Positions 8,968 to 17,532 of a stretch of 64,000 nucleotides of DNA are shown in pieces. Origin of the DNA: Acidobacteriota bacterium. GTDB taxonomy: Bacteria; Acidobacteriota; Blastocatellia; Pyrinomonadales; Pyrinomonadaceae. The notes below the pieces were generated by a model. That model was given only the letters and a program-made list of their open reading frames with translations, did no database searches and was not told the DNA's origin. How positions within the stretch are numbered: position 1 is the stretch's first letter; each line of letters starts with the position of its first letter. Position numbers and translations under genes: made by a program. The stretch lies in contig JAEWFC010000031.1 in the NCBI GenBank assembly GCA_023389035.1, positions 1 to 64,000 on the forward strand, given 5' to 3'.

Positions 8968-10236
8968 CTAACGCACAGAGTGAAAAATAAGAGCGAGCAT
9001 TTCATCGGGATTTGCGAACAGCGAGAATGTGAACGCAACGTATACGAAAGTAACAACAACGGCGGCCGCGTTTACAAAGCTATTTTGGTTATAAAGTTTG
9101 TATCGGTCGGAGCCAAGGCGGGTCTTCAGCCAAATAGTATAGTAGTGGTTTGCGATCATCGCCGCAGCGTGTGTAAGGCCAAAAAGGATGTAGTGCAAGG
9201 CGAGGCCGTGCCAAACGCCGATAACCAAAAAGACCGCTGTTATAGCCACAGAGATCGAAAAGTTCCTATAGTCAGTCCCAAGTTTTCGTATCAGACCAGT
9301 TGAGACCGGTGCAAACACAACGTTTCTCACGTACTCTGAAAGTGTGATATGCCATCGGTTCCAAAACTCCTTAACATTTCTTGCGGCAAACGGATTATCG
9401 AAGTTCTCTTTGACGCTGATCCCAACCAGCGCCGCTAATCCGATCGCCATGTCGCAAAATCCCGAGAAATTACAGAATAGGTATAGATAGTAGAAAACCG
9501 AGGCTACGACTAGGTCAAAGATGCCATGGGGATTCCCGTCAAGAAATATCCCACGATAGCTTAATTGATTAGCGATATTCGCTAGAAAAAATACCTTTAC
9601 GGCTCCGGTAATGATTCGTAGCAAAGCCCGCCTTACCGGAACCGTGCCTTTTATCGAAGTAGATTCCTGATGCTTACCGAACGGGCTGATCGGGCCGATG
9701 AGGATCGTGGGCAGAAAAAACGCAAAACCGAGGTACTCACTAAGCGTGGGCATCTGGGCAACACCATTCCGGATCTCGAGCGTTAGATAGCTTAACCGAA
9801 ATGCCATGTAGGACAGACCGATTATGGACAGGGAAACCGCCCAGTCCGGCCACTCGAGCCTCTCGACCAGTGGTTCCCAAAAAAACGGAACGTACCGAAA
9901 CAAGACCAGCAAGCAGATCGGATAGAAGAATGCGATCCACGGACGCAGTCCCGAACCGGTGGCGAAACGTCGAACCAGACAATATCCGACCGAGATCGCT
10001 CCCACATACACTCCAATAAGCAATAAGTGTCTTAAAACTGCGGTGCTTCCGAGGCTAAGTACTGGCGAAGCAGACCAAGCATCGTATCGCGTGAGGAGCG
10101 TGAGCATAGCGACACCAACAATATTAACCGCAGCGAAAAGCGGGAATCTGATCCGTGTAGACCTAAAAGACAATGCGAGCCTTGCGGACAGCACATAGAA
10201 GATGACTGTGACCAATATCAGCTGAATGTTGGGCAT
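8968..10236 (-). CDS. MBOAT-family membrane O-acyltransferase (DltB/AlgI-like)
   Basis: 422 residues, about ten membrane segments. The MBOAT core is clear: FLPTILIGPI at about 174-183, YYLYLFCNFSGFCDMAIG at 249-266, NPFAARNVKEFWNRWHITLS at 281-300 and the catalytic VWHG with H343. H296 and H343 correspond by position to the two conserved histidines of DltB/AlgI. Family members take an acyl group from a cytoplasmic thioester (acyl-ACP in DltB, unknown donor in AlgI) and pass it across the membrane to a polymer-modifying partner. Its ATG overlaps by 1 nt (TAATG) the stop of a 42-aa DltX-like ORF, and upstream lie an SGNH/DltD-like protein, an ACP and an FkbH-like protein. This suggests that it acylates the polysaccharide with the ACP-bound group (inference). 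Confidence 0.93.
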   Translation of the reverse strand: MPNIQLILVTVIFYVLSARLALSFRSTRIRFPLFAAVNIVGVAMLTLLTRYDAWSASPVLSLGSTAVLRHLLLIGVYVGAISVGYCLVRRFATGSGLRPWIAFFYPICLLVLFRYVPFFWEPLVERLEWPDWAVSLSIIGLSYMAFRLSYLTLEIRNGVAQMPTLSEYLGFAFFLPTILIGPISPFGKHQESTSIKGTVPVRRALLRIITGAVKVFFLANIANQLSYRGIFLDGNPHGIFDLVVASVFYYLYLFCNFSGFCDMAIGLAALVGISVKENFDNPFAARNVKEFWNRWHITLSEYVRNVVFAPVSTGLIRKLGTDYRNFSISVAITAVFLVIGVWHGLALHYILFGLTHAAAMIANHYYTIWLKTRLGSDRYKLYNQNSFVNAAAVVVTFVYVAFTFSLFANPDEMLALIFHSVR

Positions 10237-10364
10237 TAGAACCCCTGGTAAACCAGGCCTGTGTCAAAAGAGTTCAGCGGAAGGAGTAAAAATAGGACGC
10301 AGGCGCCCAAACTTACCAGTACCAGAATGACGGTCAGGATATGGTCAAACGTCCTGCGATTCAT
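10236..10364 (-). CDS. DltX-like small single-pass membrane protein, 42 aa
   Basis: Small ORF below usual size cut-offs: ATG at 10364-10362, TAA at 10238-10236. The start overlaps the stop of the SGNH gene (ATGA) and the stop overlaps the ATG of the MBOAT gene (TAATG), so both junctions look translationally coupled. Residues 1-8 (MNRRTFDH) are polar and basic, about 9-30 form one hydrophobic helix (ILTVILVLVSLGACVLFLLL), and the C-terminus is FDTGLVYQGF. DltX of Gram-positive dlt operons has the same build: about 50 aa, one TM helix, and an extreme C-terminal FIYNEF-type motif whose tyrosine is implicated in carrying the acyl group from DltB to DltD. Y40 followed by QGF-stop resembles that motif. 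I infer the same job here. It is too short for a secure homology claim; the coupled position is the strongest evidence. Confidence 0.75.
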   Translation of the reverse strand: MNRRTFDHILTVILVLVSLGACVLFLLLPLNSFDTGLVYQGF

Positions 10365-11473
10365 CGGTTAAAAACCTCAACCAGTGCGGGGGCTATCGTA
10401 GATGTGAAGAAGGTGCTGCCGTTAGCGTTGAAATGATACGCATCACAATGCAGCAGTTCGACTTCGCTTTCGGTAAGTCCCGAAAAGAGTTCTGTGGGTG
10501 CAATTCCCACGATACTTATCTGTCGTTGGAACCTCTTTTCAAAATTTACCGTTTCCCGAATGACCGAATTATTACGCTCGTTATATTGCGGGACGTTCAA
10601 AATAACGAGTCGTGTATCAGTTTCGTCGAGTAACCGGATAATTTCGGCTAAGTAAAAGTCTTGATAATAGGGTAGGCCCTCATCAGAAAACTGGATTGCG
10701 TTGTTTGTGGCTCTATTTACAAGTGTCTCTGGTTGAACACGGGGATGTGCCGGTGCGAAAGCTGTAAACGTTGCACGGTCACGGCCCATACCCATGAACT
10801 CCTTATTCGCTCCGAGATCCACAGTAAATTTAGACTCCCGGATTTTACTGCGACGAACCATCGATAGGATGTCATGAGGTGATCGCAGTACGCTGCCGGC
10901 GTACTGAGCCGCTCGGTATCGCAATGGCAGTCGCGATGCAACATCATCAAATTCTCCATGCCGTACGAACTTATAGGTTGTAGGATTCGGTCCATCGTGG
11001 TACGGAAGTCGCGGCAAAGAAAGTACCACAACACGTACCCGTTTTCGTTCCAAGACATCTCTAAGCATGTAATACGGTACATCAATCCCGTTGAAGTTGA
11101 ATCCGAACGAAACAACGTGTGCTTGTCTGCCTAATACCCGGGAAAGGCTTTCTTGAACTATCGGAGTGTCGACAGCGTTCCATTGGATCGAGCTTCCGAT
11201 AAAAAGCATGTCAATATCGTCAGCGCTCTCAAATATCTCCGATCGAATGAATGAATATCCACCGTGTTCCTCCGACATTAATTCGTAGGAATTCTGCCGC
11301 TTAACAAGTCCGGTGACGGTGATGAGAATGGGAAGGGCTAGAAGGAACAACACTAGCCCTATAAAAGCAGCGGTCGCCGCATGCGATGCAAAGGGTGGTC
11401 GTAGAGGCGGATACACCAAAGATTGCTGGTCGCCGGTATGGATCTGCACTTCCAAGGGTGTTCGCTCACGCAT
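10361..11473 (-). CDS. SGNH-hydrolase-like, membrane-anchored acyl transfer protein (DltD/AlgX-like role)
   Basis: 370 residues: a cytoplasmic N-terminal tail, one membrane anchor at about 34-56 and an extracytoplasmic SGNH-like domain. Block I is FIGSSIQW (S94/S95), a Gly/Asn block is SFGFNFNG (122-129), and the catalytic dyad is DAYH (D344, H347) near the C-terminus. This is the fold used by DltD and AlgJ/AlgX/PatB, which hand an acyl group received from the MBOAT to the polymer on the outer face of the membrane. Its start overlaps the ACP gene by 8 nt and its stop overlaps the 42-aa ORF by 3 nt. It could instead remove acyl groups (esterase), but position and anchor favour transfer. Confidence 0.8.
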   Translation of the reverse strand: MRERTPLEVQIHTGDQQSLVYPPLRPPFASHAATAAFIGLVLFLLALPILITVTGLVKRQNSYELMSEEHGGYSFIRSEIFESADDIDMLFIGSSIQWNAVDTPIVQESLSRVLGRQAHVVSFGFNFNGIDVPYYMLRDVLERKRVRVVVLSLPRLPYHDGPNPTTYKFVRHGEFDDVASRLPLRYRAAQYAGSVLRSPHDILSMVRRSKIRESKFTVDLGANKEFMGMGRDRATFTAFAPAHPRVQPETLVNRATNNAIQFSDEGLPYYQDFYLAEIIRLLDETDTRLVILNVPQYNERNNSVIRETVNFEKRFQRQISIVGIAPTELFSGLTESEVELLHCDAYHFNANGSTFFTSTIAPALVEVFNR

Positions 11474-11720
11474 TACTTAGCGCTCGCTCTGAGATGAGTT
11501 CTACAAACTCACCGACGTTTTTTGTAGATTCCACCTCACCTACTCGAAACTTAATCCCGAATCGTTCCTCCACCGTGATCACCAAGGAAATATGCATGAG
11601 CGAGTCCCACTCCTCGACGTCGCTTGCGGACAATTCCGGCGTCAGAACAACATCGTCAAGGAAAAGCTCATCGAAAATCGTCTGAAGTCGCTGCAATATT
11701 GCGTTATGCTCCGGTAACAA
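11466..11720 (-). CDS. Acyl carrier protein
   Basis: 84 residues with the carrier-protein four-helix pattern and the phosphopantetheine site WDSL at 38-41 (S40), followed by a helix-II-like stretch (MHISLVITVEERFGIKF). TTG start; AGGAG on the minus strand lies 7 nt upstream, which supports the unusual start codon. It begins 10 nt after the FkbH-like gene and overlaps the SGNH gene by 8 nt. Inferred role: cytoplasmic carrier for the acyl group made by the FkbH-like enzyme and delivered to the MBOAT, the position DltC holds in dlt operons. No phosphopantetheinyl transferase is present in the window. Confidence 0.93.
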   Translation of the reverse strand: MLPEHNAILQRLQTIFDELFLDDVVLTPELSASDVEEWDSLMHISLVITVEERFGIKFRVGEVESTKNVGEFVELISERALSNA

Positions 11721-11730
11721 AATGTTTCTC

Positions 11731-13611
11731 CTATGTCTCGACCTTTATAAACGTTTTTCTCGGTCGCAAGTTCGAGATCGGTAAATGATAACGATCCTCC
11801 GCGCAGCCATCTTCAATAGCTTCGAAACCTAGACTCGGGAAGAGACCCTTGACCATCGAATTTTTCGCAGTCGGCCGAAATGTCCCCGCTATCCGATCGC
11901 AGCCGTTCTGGCGCGCCAGCTCTGCGATCGCATTCAGGACTTCTTCTTCGACTTGGCGCTTTAACACCCGACAGCTCATTAACCACGTATCGATGGTTAG
12001 CGTACTGTCGGGGTCAATTGAACAAATTACGACAGAGATCAATCCATGATCCCCGAATCGGTCTGTCAAACGGACCGAGAAGCCACGGTACCGAGAGTCA
12101 GAAACAAGCTCGTTCAGCTCGGCTTCTGTTCTTCGGATCGTGGTTAAGTTGAACTGGTTGCTCTTGTTTATTAACTGCGCGATCCGAGGCATGTCTACCG
12201 CATCGAAGGGCCGAATCTGAGCGGACATCCCTAATGACTTAAGGTACGAGTCCATGTCGACCGCCTGTTGTAGTAGCACTCGCCTGCCTGCTTCATTTCG
12301 ATACTGTTCGGTCCTCGATCGATCTTCGCTTGTTAAGGATAATTGATCAAAACAACGTGAATCTTGAAGCTTCTTAATGAAAGTCGACGGGTCCGGCCCC
12401 AGCAGAATAGTTTCGACCTCGGGCGCCATCTGGCGGACGTTCTCGATCTCAGCAGGGTTATCGTCGGCAAATACCAGGCTATCTAATCCGAGGTCGAGTT
12501 CTCGGGCGATGTTGATAATATTCACACCCTTTGGCTCCCAGTTTGCTTTGAAGGAAACGAAATGTTCCTCCTTAAGAACCATTTCCGGATGTCGCCGGAA
12601 TGGTTCAGTTGCATTTTCAAGGTCGTTCTTACTGCAAACGGCGAGCAGAAATCCCCGACCGACTAGAGATAGGATATATGTCTGGAAAGCCTTAAACGCC
12701 TCTCCTCGCGGACTAGTATCACCGACCTCGATACCTTCGATTCCATCGTCACCAATAACTCCTCCCCAAAGCGTATTATCCAGATCGAGAACCAACACTT
12801 TCTTCGGGGGCGTTCTCAACGATCGAAGTATATGTGAGATCTCTTTTGCAATAAGGACCTGAAGACGGGGAGAGTATGCCTGTTTGCTTTCATACCACGA
12901 CCGATCATCCTGCGCGGATTCCGATCCTATCTTGTAAGCAAGGAACTCCACATCACAAATGTAAATATAGTTACCAGATCTTTTGCCTAACTCGGAATTT
13001 ACCCTTTTCTTAAAGTTCCACTCCGAAGCCATTGACCGGGTTCTGAGAGGCCCCGGATCGTTTGTTGAGGGTAGTAGATAATTGCATAAGATAATCTCGG
13101 CCGAAGTTCCGTCGCGCAATCGAGAGCATAGGTCAAGCAATTCTGAGCTAACCCGTTCAACCTCCACTTCGACTAAGGAGTCGGGATCATCAAGGTTTCC
13201 AACATACCGACAAGCTCGGTCGTCCGGAATTATTACTACAACGTTTGGGCAGAAATCGTACAATTTGCTCGATGGATCATAAATTTCGGAACGATAATTA
13301 TTGAAATCACCCGTGAAAAGTTTGACCTCGCCAAATGCAAGCGTCGCTTCATGATCGATAAGGTCCGAAAGGGGGAAAAGTGTACTGCCACCAACCAAAG
13401 CTATCCTCAAAGATGGCGAGCTTTCGGAGGCCGGCGCTTGCAGGCCAGCCCGTTTGGCCTTTCGGCGAAGAGCTGAAAGTGTGATCATCTGATCGAAGGT
13501 GTATGCCGTTCTTGATTTTTCCGCGAGCGCGGCCCAGAATCCGACATGCCTCCTCCGGATGAGTTCAACGAGTTCCGATCCGATAGAAATTTTACTTACC
13601 TCGGTGTCCAT
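11731..13611 (-). CDS. FkbH-like HAD-IIIC protein (glyceryl-ACP synthase type) with C-terminal GNAT-like domain
   Basis: 626 residues. An N-terminal alpha/beta domain (about 65-265, GGSTLFPLSDL) resembles the SGNH-like leader of long FkbH proteins. The HAD phosphatase domain starts at 270: DLDNTLWGGVIGDDG at 276-290 with D276 and D278, SKND at 327-330, K361, and ADDN at 382-385. The C-terminal 200 residues look like a GNAT fold (NKSNQFNLTTIRRT, GDHGLISV). Known FkbH enzymes dephosphorylate 1,3-bisphosphoglycerate and load D-glyceryl onto an ACP; here the ACP gene follows directly. In a Dlt comparison it occupies the place of DltA. Related HAD-IIIC proteins occur in other polysaccharide loci, so the acyl group could differ from glyceryl. 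Gap to the upstream GT39-like gene is 25 nt. Confidence 0.87.
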   Translation of the reverse strand: MDTEVSKISIGSELVELIRRRHVGFWAALAEKSRTAYTFDQMITLSALRRKAKRAGLQAPASESSPSLRIALVGGSTLFPLSDLIDHEATLAFGEVKLFTGDFNNYRSEIYDPSSKLYDFCPNVVVIIPDDRACRYVGNLDDPDSLVEVEVERVSSELLDLCSRLRDGTSAEIILCNYLLPSTNDPGPLRTRSMASEWNFKKRVNSELGKRSGNYIYICDVEFLAYKIGSESAQDDRSWYESKQAYSPRLQVLIAKEISHILRSLRTPPKKVLVLDLDNTLWGGVIGDDGIEGIEVGDTSPRGEAFKAFQTYILSLVGRGFLLAVCSKNDLENATEPFRRHPEMVLKEEHFVSFKANWEPKGVNIINIARELDLGLDSLVFADDNPAEIENVRQMAPEVETILLGPDPSTFIKKLQDSRCFDQLSLTSEDRSRTEQYRNEAGRRVLLQQAVDMDSYLKSLGMSAQIRPFDAVDMPRIAQLINKSNQFNLTTIRRTEAELNELVSDSRYRGFSVRLTDRFGDHGLISVVICSIDPDSTLTIDTWLMSCRVLKRQVEEEVLNAIAELARQNGCDRIAGTFRPTAKNSMVKGLFPSLGFEAIEDGCAEDRYHLPISNLRPRKTFIKVET

Positions 13612-13636
13612 CGCCCACGGCCGTTTACGTCACGTA

Positions 13637-15304
13637 TTACTTTTGTAGAGCGTAAATATACGCTGCATGATCCTCATCAATTCTTACCTCGTGAACGAGA
13701 TTCAATCGAGGGTGTTCGGCAATCGACGGAGGATCCAGATAAGGCGTTTCTTTCCACCTTCGGTTGCTGATGACGAAGTAGTCAACGTCGCGACGAGATG
13801 CATAATTCACAACTGTGTTCACATCTTCGTCAGGGAGATAAATGTGCGACGCCTGTGCATAGAAAGCGGGAGTGATATGTGCCGACATTACTACCGGACT
13901 TTTCGCTGCGGTATGAGTCGCGATCCATAGTCCGGCGGCCTTCTCCTCGAACGGAACGTCAGCGATCGCGGCAGTTTTGAACACGATTCCGTAGAGAGGA
14001 ATAACAGGGACGAGCAGAAGCACTGCGAGGAATATGCTCAGCGAGGGGGCATTCAAAGCCCAGCGTTGGCCGGCAGCACGCTGAAATGCGGGTCGCAATA
14101 TTGAACCCAAAACTGTCACTCCGTTTGCAACCCACCCTATCAGCAGTGGGATAATCGGGAATAAATAGCGAAGCTCGACAGCGGAAGCTGCGTAACCAAG
14201 CAAAGTTGAGAGAAGAAATACAACAAGATAGAACTCCTTTGACAGCCGTTCCCTAGACCAGTGCCCGCCCACGAATCCGAAAACGGCAACGAGAGCTAAG
14301 GGTATCGGAATTAGCGCTGGGAAGTAATCACGTATTTGTTTCCTCAAAAGAGTCGCAGCTTTTGAACCAAGAATTGAGAGGTCTGAGATCAGGTCGCGGG
14401 AGCTACTTGCCTTTCCGGAGGTCGCCGATGGGGTCGACATCGCGAATCCAGTTTCGTAATCATCACCCCAGACGCGATCCTTCATCGTAAGGTTACCACT
14501 TGGCGATAACTCCAACAATTCTCCTTCAAAATCGACTGCGGGAAAGTTCACCGCTATCTTCTGACTGATTGTCCAGTCCCCGGTTTTCTGATAAAGGAAG
14601 AGTACATACGGGAAAGTCAGAACAAGAAATCCGATTATGAACGACAGCAGGCCGGTACCGATACGTGCGAATGAGACCGACTTGACCCACAAGAAGCCAG
14701 TTAGCAGGACTGCCATGGCTACGGCATACCCGATAGCTTCGGGCTTTACTAGGAATGAAACGCCCCAGAGAATCCCGGTGATGGCGAACGATATTGAGCT
14801 GAACGATGAAAGGGCTCTCCAACCTACGCAAAGTGCGGTAGTAAATACAAAAGCATACAGTGATTCCGTCATTACCCATCCTGAAGCTAGTACCAGGAAT
14901 GGGTGAAAAACGAGGAGCACCATGCCGGCCCTGGCTGCGACCGCGCCAAACATATCCCTCATCAATAGATAACTCGGAGCCACCAGTGACACTCCTGCCA
15001 AGAGCGAGATCCACCGGCCAGCGGAATCGCGTTCCACAACCAGAGTCGCAACTCCGGTAAGGAATGAATAAACTGGTGACCAATACGCGCTCAGCCCATT
15101 CCAGATATCGCCGTCAACTAAACGCTCCCCGAGGAGGGTGTAGTACATTCCGTCCCCGTTTACTACGCCGTTCTCAGGAAGAAGCGAATACCTGACCGCA
15201 AACGCGACCAGCATACAGCCAGCCAGAAACATGAGTTCATGTTTATTTACGTTGTTCTGAACTGAGCTCGGCGAGGGGTTTTGAGAGGTTTGGCTAAATG
15301 ACAC
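13637..15304 (-). CDS. GT39/ArnT-like membrane glycosyltransferase
   Basis: 555 residues with about eleven hydrophobic segments. A GT-C signature Asp lies in the first periplasmic loop (NGDGMYY, D51), followed by WSPVYSF and the FHPF and WVMTESLY segments typical of PMT/ArnT-like proteins, and ELRYLFPIIPLL near residue 390. Such enzymes use polyprenyl-phosphate sugars on the periplasmic face. It abuts the next gene (15305) with no gap and precedes the FkbH-like gene by 25 nt, so it is in the same operon. Donor and acceptor are unknown; the UbiA-like enzyme at 2795 could make a lipid-linked pentose donor (speculative). Confidence 0.8.
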   Translation of the reverse strand: MSFSQTSQNPSPSSVQNNVNKHELMFLAGCMLVAFAVRYSLLPENGVVNGDGMYYTLLGERLVDGDIWNGLSAYWSPVYSFLTGVATLVVERDSAGRWISLLAGVSLVAPSYLLMRDMFGAVAARAGMVLLVFHPFLVLASGWVMTESLYAFVFTTALCVGWRALSSFSSISFAITGILWGVSFLVKPEAIGYAVAMAVLLTGFLWVKSVSFARIGTGLLSFIIGFLVLTFPYVLFLYQKTGDWTISQKIAVNFPAVDFEGELLELSPSGNLTMKDRVWGDDYETGFAMSTPSATSGKASSSRDLISDLSILGSKAATLLRKQIRDYFPALIPIPLALVAVFGFVGGHWSRERLSKEFYLVVFLLSTLLGYAASAVELRYLFPIIPLLIGWVANGVTVLGSILRPAFQRAAGQRWALNAPSLSIFLAVLLLVPVIPLYGIVFKTAAIADVPFEEKAAGLWIATHTAAKSPVVMSAHITPAFYAQASHIYLPDEDVNTVVNYASRRDVDYFVISNRRWKETPYLDPPSIAEHPRLNLVHEVRIDEDHAAYIYALQK

Positions 15305-16396
15305 TTATGAACCGCGCACATGTCCACCTCTACAATACCCAAGCATCTGTTGCCCCTTGAATCGGTGCCAACTGCCAGCGAATATGATTCCGCTGTAGAG
15401 GTAGTAAAGGATCTGCCACGGAAAAGTCATCGCGGCAAATAGAAATCCACGTTTTCTCGCGTAGAACGCCAATAAATCCCTATTGAGGATAGCTACGATG
15501 ATCAGCAATATAACAACAAGGGCGATGATCGCCGGCACCAAGATGACCAACGGCAAAAGGATTACCGATAATCCCACCAGTCCAGCGCTTATCCGGTCGG
15601 AAGACTTTAGATTCATGTCGTTTATCAACCCTTGCTGCTCAAGGATCAGTTGCGACCAAGGCAGTGCCCGACAGAAAATTTCAGTCCTGAGATGCGACGT
15701 AGGCGTCCACTTTTTTAGGTGTTTAGCCTGAATATCCCTGTCCAATAGGATCGAATGGCCGGCCTTCCGCATCCGAAATCCAAGTTCTATATCCTCGATG
15801 GACGGAACAGGAAATTTATCGCAATCAAACCCCCCGTGATCGAGGAATACGTCGCGGCGAACCGCCCCCAAACCCGACCAAAACGTCGATGCGTTTCGAT
15901 CCGACCTTTGGTGTACAAAATGATGCTGCAGATTTTTGTACTGAGAAAGGAAGTTCTGTTCAGCCGGTTCATCGTCGTAGGAGCCAAATAAAGCAGAGAT
16001 TTCCGGAAGATGCACGAATCGAGCGGCTACTTTACTTAGTGTGTCTGTTTCGATCAAAACATCAGCATCGACGAACATTAGGATCTCTCCCTCTGAGGAC
16101 CCGGCAGCCATGTTACGCGCAGCGGCTGGTCCGGACCGGTTCGGCGTCCTAAGCAAACGGGCACCGTGGGATCTTGCTCGCTCGGCACTTGCATCAGTCG
16201 AGCAATCGTCAACAACTACGACTTCAAACCTCTCGTAATCCGAGGAATATATCGCGTCGAGGCAGGAGTCAATGAAAACTTCCCCGTTGTAAACCGGAAC
16301 GATCACCGTTATCAACGGCCGCCCTGATTCCGTAGGGTACCCGCTCATACGGTCGATCGTTCTACCAGGCAGATCCCGGATACTGTAGCTATGCAT
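15305..16396 (-). CDS. Family 2 glycosyltransferase with C-terminal membrane segments
   Basis: 363 residues. GT-A core: ITVIVPVYNGEVFIDSCLDAI at about 29-49, VVVVDDCSTD, then FVDADV as the metal-binding DxD. Two or three hydrophobic segments at about 270-340 anchor it to the membrane. It transfers a sugar from a nucleotide donor to a lipid-linked oligosaccharide on the cytoplasmic side (family knowledge). Its start overlaps the upstream radical SAM gene by 8 nt. A later in-frame ATG (residue 18, MSGYPTES) is a possible alternative start. Confidence 0.88.
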   Translation of the reverse strand: MHSYSIRDLPGRTIDRMSGYPTESGRPLITVIVPVYNGEVFIDSCLDAIYSSDYERFEVVVVDDCSTDASAERARSHGARLLRTPNRSGPAAARNMAAGSSEGEILMFVDADVLIETDTLSKVAARFVHLPEISALFGSYDDEPAEQNFLSQYKNLQHHFVHQRSDRNASTFWSGLGAVRRDVFLDHGGFDCDKFPVPSIEDIELGFRMRKAGHSILLDRDIQAKHLKKWTPTSHLRTEIFCRALPWSQLILEQQGLINDMNLKSSDRISAGLVGLSVILLPLVILVPAIIALVVILLIIVAILNRDLLAFYARKRGFLFAAMTFPWQILYYLYSGIIFAGSWHRFKGQQMLGYCRGGHVRGS

Positions 16397-17498
16397 CGAG
16401 TTCAGCGCTCGCAGATCGCCGCCTTTCTTTCGTTACCGATCGAGCCCCGATGATCGCCCGCGTTAATTGGACAGGCTGAAACACAATGCTCGACCACATA
16501 AAGATCTCATTTGTGCAGTAACACTTCTTTTGACGAATCTGCTCACGCAGACCCTGCGCTTCTTCTGAGTCCCAGATCTCAAAAAACGACTTGTTGCGCA
16601 GGTTGCCGATGGGGAAATGTTGCTCGCATACACTTACGTCCCCATTAGCATAAACAACTCCCGTCAACACGCCGGCTTTACATGGGACAACTTGGGATTC
16701 TTGTTCGATCGTTTTGACCTTCGCCCATTGCAGCATGGGTTCCACACTCGAGCCGAACCGTTCTTTCTCACGATCGCTCCACACTTGAGCAACGTGCCGA
16801 TAGAGCTCCTTATATTTCTCTAGCTGAGGACCTTGAAGCGAGGGGTTTTTCCTATCGCCCCGAATGATAGCTAAATTGTGATGTTCGATCTGTGGGCAGT
16901 TGTCGTGGAGATACTCAGTCAGTCGCCATATTTCATCCATGTTCTCTCCCATCGCGACCGTGTTCGAGTGGATACGGAACCGCGGATCCTCTTCATTAAG
17001 ACGAGCGAGCATCTCGTAGGTCTCCATCGCCTTTTGAAAAGACTGGGGATTCCCCCGAAAGCGATTATGATACTCAGGCATCCCATCTAATGAGATCTCA
17101 CAGACGAACAATTCGAGCTTTTCATTCTTCATTAGCTGTCGCAGAGCTTTTTCGGTCCGATCTGTGAAGTATCCGTTCGTTGGCACATAAATATTCTTAA
17201 CATTATTGTTGTTGATAAAGAGCTCACAGATCTCTGCAAACTCCGGGCGAATAAAAGGCTCTCCTCCCGATAAGTTGAGATTTTCAAACTCGCCGAGGTC
17301 AAGTGACAGTTTTTCGAACTCTTCGAAGGTCAGGTCGTTGCGTTGATTGAGTTCTTTCCAGTAAAAGCAGTGCTCACATGAAAGATTACAGATCGAGTTT
17401 ATAAATACGATCATAAACGGCGGTGTCTGCCTGGTCCGGTAATTCGCAGCTTTCATCGAAAGCTTTGTATGTCGAGCAATACGTGAAACGATGTTCAT
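16389..17498 (-). CDS. Radical SAM/SPASM protein
   Basis: 369 residues from the ATG at 17498, preceded 7 nt upstream by GGAGGAAG, the best ribosome site of the region; a start at 17528 is possible but lacks one. The radical SAM cluster motif is CNLSCEHC (C37, C41, C44), followed by NLSGGEPFIRPEF. The C-terminal third has the SPASM-type pattern CKAGVLTGVVYANGDVSVCE, then a GNLRNKSFFEIW segment and a CYC pair. SPASM enzymes bind auxiliary Fe-S clusters and modify peptides, sugars or cofactors. In this setting (GT2 downstream, deacetylase upstream) it may modify a sugar or an amino-acid substituent; the substrate is not known. Confidence 0.88.
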   Translation of the reverse strand: MNIVSRIARHTKLSMKAANYRTRQTPPFMIVFINSICNLSCEHCFYWKELNQRNDLTFEEFEKLSLDLGEFENLNLSGGEPFIRPEFAEICELFINNNNVKNIYVPTNGYFTDRTEKALRQLMKNEKLELFVCEISLDGMPEYHNRFRGNPQSFQKAMETYEMLARLNEEDPRFRIHSNTVAMGENMDEIWRLTEYLHDNCPQIEHHNLAIIRGDRKNPSLQGPQLEKYKELYRHVAQVWSDREKERFGSSVEPMLQWAKVKTIEQESQVVPCKAGVLTGVVYANGDVSVCEQHFPIGNLRNKSFFEIWDSEEAQGLREQIRQKKCYCTNEIFMWSSIVFQPVQLTRAIIGARSVTKERRRSASAELDA

Positions 17499-17532
17499 AT
17501 CTGTACTTCCTCCGCGATCGCGGATCAACGCG

